Source: Sphingorhabdus pulchriflava (GTDB lineage: Bacteria > Pseudomonadota > Alphaproteobacteria > Sphingomonadales > Sphingomonadaceae). Taken from it: a stretch of 64,000 nucleotides of DNA. The notes under the pieces were generated by a model. The model saw only the letters and a list, made by a program, of their open reading frames with translations. It made no database searches and had not been told where the DNA came from. Position numbers and translations under genes: made by a program. Shown here one piece after another: positions 35,133-43,799 of the stretch. The stretch is taken from positions 1,860,001-1,924,000 of the forward strand of contig NZ_QRGP01000001.1 in the NCBI RefSeq assembly GCF_003367235.1, written 5' to 3'. Numbering within the stretch: the first letter of the stretch is position 1; the number at the start of each line of letters is the position of its first letter.

Positions 35133-36335
35133 ATGTACAACCTACTCTATGGCCTTTCGGTAATCGAAGCATCCAGCTTCGTCGCCTCGCCCACCGCCGG
35201 ACTATATCTGGCGCAGATGGGGGCAGAAGTCATTCGCGTCGACCAGATTGGCGGCGGCCCCGATTTTCGCCGCTGGCCTGTCACTGAAGAGAATGACTCG
35301 CTCTATTGGGAAAATCTCAACCGCGCAAAGAAATCGGTCGCACTCGACCTCGCTTCGCCCCAAGGCCGCGAGTTGTTGCAGGAACTGGTGCGCAAGACGG
35401 GGCAGTTCGTCACCAATTTTCCTGCGGAAGGGTTTCTGTCCCATACCAAGCTGGCGGAAGGTCGGGCAGACCTCGTGACCGTACGCGTCATGGGCTGGGC
35501 CGATGGCTCGCCTGCGCTTGATTATACGGTCAACAATGCAGTTGGCTATCCGATGATGACCGGACCAGGGCCGGAGCCGGTGAATCATGTGCTGCCTGCC
35601 TGGGATTTGCTGTCCGGGGCCTATGCCGCCTTTGCTATGCTAGCAGCGATCCGGAAGCGTGAGGCGACGGGTGATGGCAGCGAAGTTCGCATTCCCTTAT
35701 CCGATGTCGCTATTGGCACCGTCGCCAATCTGGGAGGTATTGCCGAAGTGCTCCATTCAGGTGCTAACCGTCCCCGATTGGGGAATGCGGTCTACGGCCT
35801 GTTCGGTCGCGATTTTGTAACCCGTGACGGGGTACGTACCATGATCGTGGTCGTGACCCACAGGCAATGGGCCAATCTGCTCGATGCCTTGTCGCTTGGC
35901 GATGCAGTGGCCACCATAGAGACGGCACGTGGTGTCAGCTTTGCCAAGAATGATGGACTGCGGTTCGAGCATCGCGATGCCCTATATCCGCTTTTCGAAG
36001 CTGCCATTTGTCAACGCGATCACGCAGAACTGGCATCCACACTCGACGCTGCCGGGATTGTGCATAGCGCCTATCGCACGATGCTCGATGCCGCGAAGGA
36101 CGAACGTCTTGTTGGCAACAACCCCATGTTCAGCGCCTTTGATGCAAACCCTTCGGGCTTTGCCTATCCGGCTGCGGGGTCTTTTGGCACCATCCCGCAG
36201 CAAGAACGTGGGCAGCCCCAAACTGCGCCGCGCAATGGCCAGCATAGCGAAGAAATCCTGGCCGACCGCCTCCAACTTTCAACGGGCGAAATCGCCCGCC
36301 TCATCGACTCTGGAATAGTAGGAATAGCATCATGA
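35133..36335 (+). CDS. CaiB/BaiF family CoA transferase, Mct-like (mesaconyl-CoA C1-C4 transferase/isomerase type)
   Basis: Class III CoA transferase of 400 residues. From memory of the Chloroflexus 2-methylfumaryl-CoA isomerase (Mct), many blocks are shared: IGGGPDFRRWPVT, QFVTNFPAEGFLS, DYTVNNAVGYPMMTGP, VNHVLPAWDLLSGAY and RPRLGNAVYGLFGRDF. That similarity is closer than to carnitine or formyl-CoA transferases. Mct moves CoA within one mesaconate molecule from C1 to C4. The downstream HTD2-like hydratase resembles the next enzyme, mesaconyl-C4-CoA hydratase. The true substrate here is unproven and could be another branched dicarboxylate. The 3' end overlaps the thiolase gene by 4 bp. Confidence 0.85.
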   Translation: MYNLLYGLSVIEASSFVASPTAGLYLAQMGAEVIRVDQIGGGPDFRRWPVTEENDSLYWENLNRAKKSVALDLASPQGRELLQELVRKTGQFVTNFPAEGFLSHTKLAEGRADLVTVRVMGWADGSPALDYTVNNAVGYPMMTGPGPEPVNHVLPAWDLLSGAYAAFAMLAAIRKREATGDGSEVRIPLSDVAIGTVANLGGIAEVLHSGANRPRLGNAVYGLFGRDFVTRDGVRTMIVVVTHRQWANLLDALSLGDAVATIETARGVSFAKNDGLRFEHRDALYPLFEAAICQRDHAELASTLDAAGIVHSAYRTMLDAAKDERLVGNNPMFSAFDANPSGFAYPAAGSFGTIPQQERGQPQTAPRNGQHSEEILADRLQLSTGEIARLIDSGIVGIAS

Positions 36336-37543
36336 CCCTCCGTCGCGCGGCCATTGTCGCCCCCATCCGCACCGCCGTCGGCAAATTCGGTGGATCTCTG
36401 GCATCGCTGACTGCGGGGCAATTGGGCGCGGTTATCCTGAAAACGCTGATGGAACGGTCGAAAATCGATCCGACCCGAGTTGACGACGTGATATTCGCGC
36501 AAGGTTATGGCAATGGTGAAGCGCCTTGCATTTCGCACTGGTCTTGGCTGCTCGCCGGACTGCCTGAAGAGGTCCCGGGCTATCAGCTTGACCGTCGTTG
36601 TGGCTCAGGTCTGCAGGCCATCGTCAACGCGGCGATGATGGTGCAAACCGGGGTTTCCGATGTAGTCGTCGCAGGTGGCTGCGAGAGCATGTCCAATGTC
36701 GAGCATTACAGCACCGACATCCGCAAGGGCGTGCGCGCCGGAAACCTGACGCTGCATGACCGCCTCACCCGTGGCCGCGTGATGAGCCAGCCGATCGAAC
36801 GCTATGGTGTGATCAGCGGCATGATCGAAACTGCAGAAAATCTGGCCAAGGACTGGAACATCAGCCGTGAGGCATGCGACGCCTATGCCGCGCGCAGCCA
36901 CCAGCGCGCGGCGGCGGCTTGGACCAACGGCCTGTTTGCCGATGAACTAGTGCCGGTCGAAATCCCGCAGAAAAAAGGCGATCCGGTTGTCTTCAACCAT
37001 GATGAAGGGTATCGCGCCGATGCCAGTGTCGAGACGCTGGGCGCACTTCGCGCACTCGAAGGCGGCGTGGTCACGGCGGGCAATGCCAGCCAGCAGAATG
37101 ACGCAGCGGCGGCGTGCCTCGTTGTCGCCGAAGACAAGCTTGAGGAACTGGGCCTTGAACCCATCGCATTCTTCCATAGCTGGGCTGCCGCCGGTTGCGA
37201 CCCCAGCCGCATGGGATATGGCCCTGTGCCCGCGACCGAACGCCTGTTCGCGCGCAACGGCTTGTCATGGAACGACATCGGCCTCATCGAACTCAATGAA
37301 GCTTTCGCGCCGCAGGTGCTCGCCTGCCTCAAGGGCTGGGGCTGGTCGGATGATGACAGCCGCCATGACATACTCAACGTCAACGGATCGGGCATATCGC
37401 TGGGCCATCCCATCGGCGCGACCGGCGGGCGCATCCTCGCCAACCTGACGCGCGAGATGCAGCGCCGCGATGTCCGCTATGGCTTGGAAACCATGTGCAT
37501 TGGTGGCGGCCAAGGCATCGCTGCCGTGTTCGAAAAGGCATGA
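36332..37543 (+). CDS. acetyl-CoA C-acyltransferase (thiolase)
   Basis: Thiolase of 403 residues that cleaves a 3-oxoacyl-CoA with CoA. The nucleophilic Cys is in DRRCGSGLQAIVNA (about residue 90). The acid/base residues are in NEAFAPQVLA, GHPIGATGGRI and the late Cys motif MCIGGGQG. The usual NASGINDGA block reads NASQQNDAAAA, a mild departure near the active site. It overlaps the CaiB gene start-to-stop (ATGA) and overlaps the next ACAD gene by 4 bp. Direction of use, cleavage over condensation, is inferred from the ACAD-rich operon. Confidence 0.94.
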   Translation: MTLRRAAIVAPIRTAVGKFGGSLASLTAGQLGAVILKTLMERSKIDPTRVDDVIFAQGYGNGEAPCISHWSWLLAGLPEEVPGYQLDRRCGSGLQAIVNAAMMVQTGVSDVVVAGGCESMSNVEHYSTDIRKGVRAGNLTLHDRLTRGRVMSQPIERYGVISGMIETAENLAKDWNISREACDAYAARSHQRAAAAWTNGLFADELVPVEIPQKKGDPVVFNHDEGYRADASVETLGALRALEGGVVTAGNASQQNDAAAACLVVAEDKLEELGLEPIAFFHSWAAAGCDPSRMGYGPVPATERLFARNGLSWNDIGLIELNEAFAPQVLACLKGWGWSDDDSRHDILNVNGSGISLGHPIGATGGRILANLTREMQRRDVRYGLETMCIGGGQGIAAVFEKA

Positions 37544-38700
37544 CTGAGATGCACGATTACACCGCCATCCGCGAAGAAGTTGCCAAGCTGTGCGCAGGGT
37601 ATCCCGGCGAATATTGGCGTGCGAAGGATAAGGATCGCGCCTATCCATCCGAGTTTGTGACAGCCTTGGGCGCAGCAGGCTATCTCGCCGCCCTGATCCC
37701 GGAAGAATATGGCGGTGCCGGCCTGCCGCTTTCAGCAGCAGCTGCAATCTTGGAGGAAGTCCAGAAACAGGGCTGCAATGGCGGTGCTGTCCATGCCCAG
37801 ATGTACATCATGGGCACTGTACTGCGCCACGGCAGCGAGGAGCAGAAGCAGCGTTACCTGCCCAAGATCGCAACCGGCGAACTGCGCCTGCAGGCCTTTG
37901 GCGTGACCGAACCGACCAGCGGCACCGATACGCTGAGCCTCAAGACCGTCGCCAAAAAGGATGGCGACCGTTACATCGTCAACGGCCAGAAAATCTGGAC
38001 GAGCCGCGCCGAGCATTCGGACCTAATGCTCCTCCTCGCCCGCACCACGCCGCGCGAAGAGGCAGCGAGCCGCACCGAGGGGCTTTCGGTCTTTCTGGTC
38101 GACATGAAGGAAGCGCTGGCGGCAGGCACGCTCACCATCAATCCCATCGACACGATGATGAACCACGCGACCACCGCCGTATTCTTCGACAATATGGAGG
38201 TGCCCGCCGCCAATCTGATTGGCGAGGAGGGCAAGGGCTTCCGCTACATCCTATCAGGCATGAATGCCGAGCGTCTGCTGATCGCGGCTGAATGTATCGG
38301 CGATGCCAAATGGTTCATCGAAAAGGCGACCGCTTACGCCAAGGAGCGGGTGTTGTTCGGTCGGCCCATCGGCCAGAACCAGGGCGTCCAGTTCCCCATC
38401 GCCCGCGCTTATGCGCAGATGCGCGCCGCCGACCTGCTCGTGCAGGAAGGCATCCGCAAATATGAGGCGGGCGAGAATTGCGGCGAGGAAGCCAATATGG
38501 CGAAGATGCTCGCCGCTGAAGCCAGTTGGGCCGCGGGCGAGGCCTGTGTGCAGACGCATGGCGGCTTCGGCTTTGCCGCCGAATATGATGTCGAACGCAA
38601 GTTCCGCGAAACCCGGCTCTATCAGGTCGCGCCGATCAGCACGAACATGATCCTGTCCTTCGTCGCCGAGCATGTCCTCGGCCTTCCGAGGAGCTATTGA
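37540..38700 (+). CDS. acyl-CoA dehydrogenase (second of two in the operon)
   Basis: FAD-dependent acyl-CoA dehydrogenase of 386 residues. It has LIPEEYGGAGLPLSAAAAI, the signature AFGVTEPTSGTDTLSLKT and the C-terminal ACVQTHGGFGFAAEYDVERK. The segment after FRETRLYQVAPISTNMIL lacks the YEGT motif, so the catalytic base is probably in another position, as in isovaleryl-CoA type enzymes or ACADs of bile-acid and steroid pathways. Two different ACADs in one operon suggest two successive or alternative oxidation steps. The ATG at 37540 overlaps the thiolase stop; the ATG at 37549 is an alternative. The stop overlaps the hydratase gene by 1 bp. Confidence 0.94.
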   Translation: MTEMHDYTAIREEVAKLCAGYPGEYWRAKDKDRAYPSEFVTALGAAGYLAALIPEEYGGAGLPLSAAAAILEEVQKQGCNGGAVHAQMYIMGTVLRHGSEEQKQRYLPKIATGELRLQAFGVTEPTSGTDTLSLKTVAKKDGDRYIVNGQKIWTSRAEHSDLMLLLARTTPREEAASRTEGLSVFLVDMKEALAAGTLTINPIDTMMNHATTAVFFDNMEVPAANLIGEEGKGFRYILSGMNAERLLIAAECIGDAKWFIEKATAYAKERVLFGRPIGQNQGVQFPIARAYAQMRAADLLVQEGIRKYEAGENCGEEANMAKMLAAEASWAAGEACVQTHGGFGFAAEYDVERKFRETRLYQVAPISTNMILSFVAEHVLGLPRSY

Positions 38701-39539
38701 TGGGCGCGTGGGATGCATGGATTGGCCGCCAGATGGTCCAGCGCGACCGGCTGACCCCGGCACTTCTGCAACGTTTCCGCGCCACCATTGATAGCGAAGA
38801 AACCGGCGAAGTCGCTCCGCAGGCTATCCATTGGGTGCTTTGCACACCTGAGGCGACCACCGCGCAACTCGGGATCGACGGGCATCCGCAGCGCAGCGAC
38901 AGCCAAGGCAGCTTTTTCCCGCCGGTTCCGCATCCCCGCCGGATGTGGGCATCGAGCAAGGTTGAGTTTGTAGCTCCCATATCGGTCAATGCCGAAATCG
39001 AGCGGGTATCGACCATCGCCTCGATCAACGAGAAGAGCGGCAGCACTGGAAGTCTCGTTTTCGTTGATGTCGCTCATGAGACAAGCGCCAACGGGGTGCT
39101 TGCAATCAACGAACGACAAACGCTCGTCTATCGCGAAGCCAATAGTGCAAAGCCCACACCTGCACCTGAACCTGTCGAAATTGATTTCGGCGAATGGGAT
39201 TTTCACCGGATAATGGTGCCCAGCGAGGCGCTGTTGTTCCGTTTTTCTGCCATTACTTTCAACACCCATCGCATCCATTATGATGCGCCTTATGCCATCA
39301 ACGAAGAAGGCTATCGCGGGCTGGTCGTCCATGGGCCGCTGACATCTTCGCTATTGCTCGATCTGGCAGCACGGCAATTTGGCGCGAACGCCGTCAGGAA
39401 ATTTGCATTTCGGGCGCAAAGCCCAGCCTTTGCCGGTGAACCGCTCCATCTGGTTGGACGACGCGAGGGCGATGCGCTCACATTGGCGGCACTCAATCCG
39501 GCGGGCCAGACCGTCGTCGCAGCGGAAGGAAGCCTATGA
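38700..39539 (+). CDS. HTD2/FAS1-like dehydratase, mesaconyl-C4-CoA hydratase-like
   Basis: Double hotdog hydratase of 280 residues. The N-terminal half resembles the FAS1-like dehydratase domain (PPVPHPRRMWASSKVEFVAPI). The C-terminal half has the MaoC-type motif ITFNTHRIHYDAPYA with its Asp/His pair and GLVVHGPLTSSLLLDLAARQ. This layout matches mesaconyl-C4-CoA and itaconyl-CoA hydratases as I know them. It would add water across an enoyl-CoA made by the CaiB or ACAD steps. It starts 1 bp inside the ACAD stop (TGATG) and overlaps the enoyl-CoA hydratase gene by 4 bp. Confidence 0.87.
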   Translation: MGAWDAWIGRQMVQRDRLTPALLQRFRATIDSEETGEVAPQAIHWVLCTPEATTAQLGIDGHPQRSDSQGSFFPPVPHPRRMWASSKVEFVAPISVNAEIERVSTIASINEKSGSTGSLVFVDVAHETSANGVLAINERQTLVYREANSAKPTPAPEPVEIDFGEWDFHRIMVPSEALLFRFSAITFNTHRIHYDAPYAINEEGYRGLVVHGPLTSSLLLDLAARQFGANAVRKFAFRAQSPAFAGEPLHLVGRREGDALTLAALNPAGQTVVAAEGSL

Positions 39540-40270
39540 CCGATCTCGTCACGCGCGAAGACCGCGATGGCATCGCCATCCTTTCGCTCAACCGGCCGGA
39601 CAAGCGCAACGCACTTAACATCGCGCTGTGGGAGGAACTTGAGGCGCATATTGATGCCATCCGCGAAGCCGGAGAGGCGATCGGCGCGGTTATCCTGCGC
39701 GCTAATGGGCCGACTTTTTGTGCAGGTAATGACCTGAAGGAGCGTGGTGCCGAACTGCCTCGCCGGCATTTCCAGGCATCGATTGTCACCGCGCTCGCCA
39801 CTCTGCCGCAGCCAGTAATCGTCGCGGTGCAAGGCGGCTGCTATACGGGTGGGCTTGAACTGGCTTTGGCGGGTGACATAATTCTCGCTGCCGAAAATGC
39901 CATCTTCGCCGATACGCATGGCAAATTCGCGCTGGTTCCGATCTGGGGGATGAGCCAGCGCCTGCCCCGCCGTGTCGGCCAATGGAAGGCGCGCGAGATG
40001 AGTTTTACCGGACTTCCGGTTTCAGGCGCCGAGGCCGCCCGCATCGGCCTTGCCAACCATGTAGTGCCCGACGCCGAACTCGATGCGAAAGCACTGGAAC
40101 TGGCCGGTGCCATCGCCGCACAAAGCCGCCATAGCGTCTTTGCCTATAAACAGCTTTATCAGGAGCAGGCCGACCTGCCGCTGAATGCCGGGCTAGCCCA
40201 CGAAGTGTTCAACAGCGTGGGCGTAGGTCCGGATTTCCTTGATCGGGTAAGCGGCCAGTTCGGAAAATGA
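39536..40270 (+). CDS. enoyl-CoA hydratase/isomerase family protein
   Basis: Crotonase-fold enzyme of 244 residues. It has LNRPDKRNALNIALWEELE, the oxyanion-hole segments FCAGNDLKER and GGCYTGGLELALAGDIILA, and ADTHGKFALVPIWGMSQRLPR. The two catalytic Glu of true hydratases are not both obvious, so it could be an isomerase or another crotonase activity. It ends the seven-gene operon (4-bp overlap with the hydratase gene) and converges on the dehydrogenase gene, with 6 bp between the stops. Confidence 0.92.
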   Translation: MTDLVTREDRDGIAILSLNRPDKRNALNIALWEELEAHIDAIREAGEAIGAVILRANGPTFCAGNDLKERGAELPRRHFQASIVTALATLPQPVIVAVQGGCYTGGLELALAGDIILAAENAIFADTHGKFALVPIWGMSQRLPRRVGQWKAREMSFTGLPVSGAEAARIGLANHVVPDAELDAKALELAGAIAAQSRHSVFAYKQLYQEQADLPLNAGLAHEVFNSVGVGPDFLDRVSGQFGK

Positions 40271-40276
40271 TCCGGC

Positions 40277-41407
40277 TTACGGCCGGATCAGATATTTCTC
40301 GCCTGTCCGCTTAGCATTATAGGCCTGCAGTGTCGCAACATCGACTGCCTGCTCAAGGCTGACTTGGTGGCTGTAATGACTCTTGAAAGTGGTGGTCAGT
40401 TCAGCGGCGACACGGGCACGCATCCGACCGACAATCTCCGGTCCAGCCTTCGCCATAAAGGGCGTGAGCAACCAGCCGCTCAGGCTCCAGGTCAGACCAA
40501 AATTGCGGTTGAGGATCGTCGGGCCTACATCCAGTGCGCCATAGATATAGACCTGCTTCATCTGGTCCGACCCATAACGGCTATAGGCAGACATCCGGCG
40601 AACGGCAGCTGCCTCCATGGCACCAAGGATCTGGCCGGAAAGCTTGCCGCCACCAATCGGGTCAAAACCGAGGAATGCCTCGGTTTCGGCAATGGCTGCG
40701 GTCAATTTTTCGACAAAGTCTTCGTCGTTCGAGTTGAGCACGATATCCGCACCGATGCCCTTAAGCAGCGCAACCTGCTCTTCGCTGCGAACGATGTTGA
40801 CCAGCGGAATGCCATCAGCCTTGCAGATCTTGACGAGCATCTGACCAAGGTTGGAAGCGGCGGCCGCATGAACAATCGCCTTATAGCCTTCCAGCTTCAT
40901 CGTTTCGACAAAACCTAGCGAAGTCAGCGGGTTGACGAAGCAGGATGCGCCATCTTCGGGTGAAGTGCCATCAGGGAGCGGCATGCACATCTGCGCTGCC
41001 AGACAGCGATATTGCGCATAAATCTCACCGCCGATGAGTGCGACGGTTTTGCCTATCAGCGCTTGCGCTTCAGGCGCAGCGCCGGCAGCAACGACCAGAC
41101 CGCAGCCTTCATTGCCAATCGGCAGGGCCTGACCGATGCGGCCAGCCATGAAGCGCATTCCAGCTTCGGGTACATTCATCGATATGCCGGGCAGACCGTC
41201 GCGTTCAATCGCGCGGGCACTGGTCACGTCGGCAGCCCCCACCATCAGACCCAAGTCTGACGGATTAATCGGGGTCGCTTGCACCTTGACGACGACCTCA
41301 TGGTCTTTCGGTGTCGGCATCGGCAAATCAGCGAGATAAAGCTCAAGCACCCCTTCCGGCTTCACTTCAGTCAGCATGGTGCGGTTGGTAGCTGGTAAAT
41401 CGGTCAT
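40277..41407 (-). CDS. zinc-binding dehydrogenase family protein (MDR; possible enoyl reductase)
   Basis: MDR superfamily protein of 376 residues. The N-terminal GroES-like domain includes ATPINPSDLGLMVGAADV and PIGNEGCGLVVAAG. The nucleotide-binding part includes AAASNLGQMLVKICKADG and IGADIVLNSNDEDF. The classical zinc-ligand pattern is not evident. Sequence around GGEIYAQYRCLAA and FDPIGGGKLSGQIL recalls trans-2-enoyl reductase-like members. AGGAGAG precedes the ATG at 41407. It runs opposite to and abuts the acyl-CoA operon, so it may act on the same substrates, but coexpression is not implied. Confidence 0.86.
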   Translation of the reverse strand: MTDLPATNRTMLTEVKPEGVLELYLADLPMPTPKDHEVVVKVQATPINPSDLGLMVGAADVTSARAIERDGLPGISMNVPEAGMRFMAGRIGQALPIGNEGCGLVVAAGAAPEAQALIGKTVALIGGEIYAQYRCLAAQMCMPLPDGTSPEDGASCFVNPLTSLGFVETMKLEGYKAIVHAAAASNLGQMLVKICKADGIPLVNIVRSEEQVALLKGIGADIVLNSNDEDFVEKLTAAIAETEAFLGFDPIGGGKLSGQILGAMEAAAVRRMSAYSRYGSDQMKQVYIYGALDVGPTILNRNFGLTWSLSGWLLTPFMAKAGPEIVGRMRARVAAELTTTFKSHYSHQVSLEQAVDVATLQAYNAKRTGEKYLIRP

Positions 41408-41494
41408 CGCTCTCTCCTGTCGCAGCTTCACCGGAATCGGTTCGCCTTTGCAACTGGGCTAGCCGATGCGCGTCAAAACCGCAATGTTCACAGC

Positions 41495-41710
41495 CTATCC
41501 CAATTTGATTTCAAGTATCGCGGCTACCAGCGTCGCCAACATCGCGAAAACGGTAATCCCGGTCCACGGCATGAAGCCAACATCGTCAATTCTGTGCCGT
41601 TTGGCGCGACGCCGATCAGCAAATATGGCAATTGTTGCAAGCACCGCAAAGCCACAGGCGACGATGGCCCACCCATGATAGTCCCAAAGCTCGATCAGTT
41701 GCGCATACAT
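41495..41710 (-). CDS. small membrane protein of unknown function
   Basis: The 71-residue protein has two predicted membrane helices (WAIVACGFAVLATIAIFA and ITVFAMLATLVAAILEI) joined by a basic loop (DRRRAKRHR). No family is recognised. The ATG at 41710 (MYAQLIELWDYHG) is preferred because a longer reading from 41809 would overlap the start of the divergent DMT transporter gene. It has no strong Shine-Dalgarno. It follows in the direction of the zinc-type dehydrogenase gene. Confidence 0.55.
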   Translation of the reverse strand: MYAQLIELWDYHGWAIVACGFAVLATIAIFADRRRAKRHRIDDVGFMPWTGITVFAMLATLVAAILEIKLG

Positions 41711-41785
41711 GGGCGAGCAGATGGCAACGCGCAGAACGAAACGCAAGGGCTGGACGAGAAACCGCAAAGCGCTAAGGCCGACCGC

Positions 41786-42730
41786 ATGGCGATCCACGAT
41801 CAGCTTCACCAGCAGACAATCACGCTACCAGTTGCCCGACCGGTAATCGGCATCGTGATGCGGCTGTCTGCGATGGCCGTTTTGGCAATCATGTTCGCGC
41901 TGGTCAAGATTGCCGGAGCCAAGGGCGTTCATGTCGCGGAGAGCGTGTTCTGGCGTCAACTGACGGGCCTTCCGGTCGCTTTGGCCTGGCTGTGGTGGCA
42001 TGGCGACTTGGCCACAATCCGTACCAGTCGCCCCTTCGCCCACGCGCTGCGGATGTTGCTGGGGATCAGTGCGATGGTACTGAATTTTTCTGCAATGCTG
42101 CTGCTGCCGATGGCGGAGGCAACGACTTTTGGTTTTGCAGCCCAGATTATTGCCACCATATTGGCAGCACTGCTGTTGGGAGAGCCGACGGGGCGATATC
42201 GCTGGGGCGCAGTACTTTTGGGTTTTGCAGGCGTGCTAATCGCGTTGCAGCCGGGCGGGCATTCGGTCAACCTCTGGGGTGCGGTGATAGCTTTGCTCGG
42301 TGCCACCGCAACTGCAGCTGTCATCATTCAAATCCGGCAAATGACGCAAACCGAAGCGGCAGGAGCCATCGTATTCTGGTTTTCGCTAACATCGATGATT
42401 CCTCTGGGCATCGCGCAGTATTTTTTCGGTTCCGCGCACTCGACGGAAGCTTGGTTGGCAATTGCAGGCCTCAGCATCGCTGGTGCGGTGGGACAGATTC
42501 TTTTGACGGCGTCCCTGCGTCATGCGTCGGTCGCAACCATTATGACGATCGACTACAGCATGCTAATCTGGTCAGCGCTAGCGGGGTTCCTGATTTTTGC
42601 CGAAATACCCGACAATAGTGTGTGGGTCGGCGCACCTGTCATCATAACGGCGGGTTTGATCATTGCCTGGCGGGAACAAGTTCTGGCAAGGAAACGGATC
42701 AAAGGAGAGGCGGAATATCCCGTCGGTTGA
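41786..42730 (+). CDS. DMT superfamily transporter (EamA)
   Basis: Inner-membrane transporter of 314 residues with ten predicted helices in two EamA repeats. The conserved LLPMAEATTFGFAAQIIATILAALLLGEP of repeat one is mirrored by the LRHASVATIMTIDYSMLIWSAL region of repeat two. Such proteins export amino acids, metabolites or drugs; the substrate is unknown. The ATG at 41786 (MAIHDQL) puts a short cytosolic tail before the first helix (RLSAMAVLAIMFALVKI). An in-frame reading further upstream has no transporter similarity. The 3' end overlaps the convergent nitrilase-family gene by 32 bp. Confidence 0.85.
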   Translation: MAIHDQLHQQTITLPVARPVIGIVMRLSAMAVLAIMFALVKIAGAKGVHVAESVFWRQLTGLPVALAWLWWHGDLATIRTSRPFAHALRMLLGISAMVLNFSAMLLLPMAEATTFGFAAQIIATILAALLLGEPTGRYRWGAVLLGFAGVLIALQPGGHSVNLWGAVIALLGATATAAVIIQIRQMTQTEAAGAIVFWFSLTSMIPLGIAQYFFGSAHSTEAWLAIAGLSIAGAVGQILLTASLRHASVATIMTIDYSMLIWSALAGFLIFAEIPDNSVWVGAPVIITAGLIIAWREQVLARKRIKGEAEYPVG

Positions 42731-43520
42731 GGTGCACGGGTATTTGCGCGCGCACTGCCTGTACACGGTCGAGGTCAAGGTCAACAAAACCAAGCCCCTC
42801 TCCCTCTCCCATATCGAGCAACACCTCTCCCCAGGGATCAACGACGAGCGAGTGGCCATAGGTTTCGCGGCCGTCGGCATGCTTGCCAGATTGCGCTGCA
42901 GCAATCACAAAAGCTGCTGATTCAATCGCGCGGGCGCGCAGCAGGACGTGCCAATGCGCAGCGCCAGTCGGCACGGTGAAGGCGGCTGGCACAGCAAAAG
43001 CAACCGCGCCGCTTCGAGCGAGCGTGCTGAACAATTCAGAAAAGCGAAGGTCATAGCAGATGGTCAAACCCATTGGCCCCAAAGGTGACGCCGTCATCAC
43101 GGGACGATCTCCACCAAGATAGGCTGCAGACTCGCGCCATGATTCGCCCGTTGCCAAATCCACATCGAAGAGGTGCATCTTGTCGTATCGGGATTGAATG
43201 TGGCCGGAACTGTCAAATACGATCGTGCGGTTGAAGAAGCGGTCGGCTGCCCGCTCAGAAACGACAGGAAACGATCCAATATGTACCCAAATTCCTGCCT
43301 GACTTGCCGCTTCTGCAATCGCCAAAAGCGCGGTCGTGTTGGCCTCGGTAGTGATTAGGGTTTTGGCCCGAACACGGTCCCGGTCGAGTAGCAGAGACAT
43401 TTCGGGTGCAAAATAGGCTGCAGCGCCTCCAGCTTTCGCCTCTCTTATCCCGGCGATCATTACCATAACATTCTGCTGAATGTCGAAAGCGCTGTTCATT
43501 TGATGTACTGCAATACGCAT
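42699..43520 (-). CDS. carbon-nitrogen hydrolase (nitrilase superfamily amidase)
   Basis: The 273-residue amidase carries the nitrilase-superfamily triad Glu40 (YFAPEMSLL), Lys114 (RYDKMHLF) and Cys155 (LTICYDLRFSE). The residue pattern and the downstream ARAIESAAFVIAAAQSG resemble the Nit1/Nit2 branch, which includes omega-amidases and deaminated-glutathione amidases. The exact substrate is not settled. It begins MRIAVHQMNSAFD and overlaps the convergent DMT gene at its 3' end, so the two mRNAs share 32 antisense bases. Confidence 0.9.
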   Translation of the reverse strand: MRIAVHQMNSAFDIQQNVMVMIAGIREAKAGGAAAYFAPEMSLLLDRDRVRAKTLITTEANTTALLAIAEAASQAGIWVHIGSFPVVSERAADRFFNRTIVFDSSGHIQSRYDKMHLFDVDLATGESWRESAAYLGGDRPVMTASPLGPMGLTICYDLRFSELFSTLARSGAVAFAVPAAFTVPTGAAHWHVLLRARAIESAAFVIAAAQSGKHADGRETYGHSLVVDPWGEVLLDMGEGEGLGFVDLDLDRVQAVRAQIPVHLNRRDIPPLL

Positions 43521-43799
43521 AAAGAACTTCTATTCTCTGCCAATCTGGCTTGCGCCAATGTATAGTTCACAGCGCATTTACATCATCGCAAATCTTTTTG
43601 CGACGAACCAGCAAGGTATCAATATACATAGGAGTAGTTCAGCGTAAAACACTGTGTCGTAGCCGCAACAGTCCCGCAAGCTATGATGACAAAATGAGAT
43701 TTTTCAATTTCATCGCCGATTCACGGGTTGCGTCTGAAGCCTGTTTGTGCCAATTAGACGCCGGTGTGTTTGAAACCACATTCAAAAAGGAGCCAAAAA

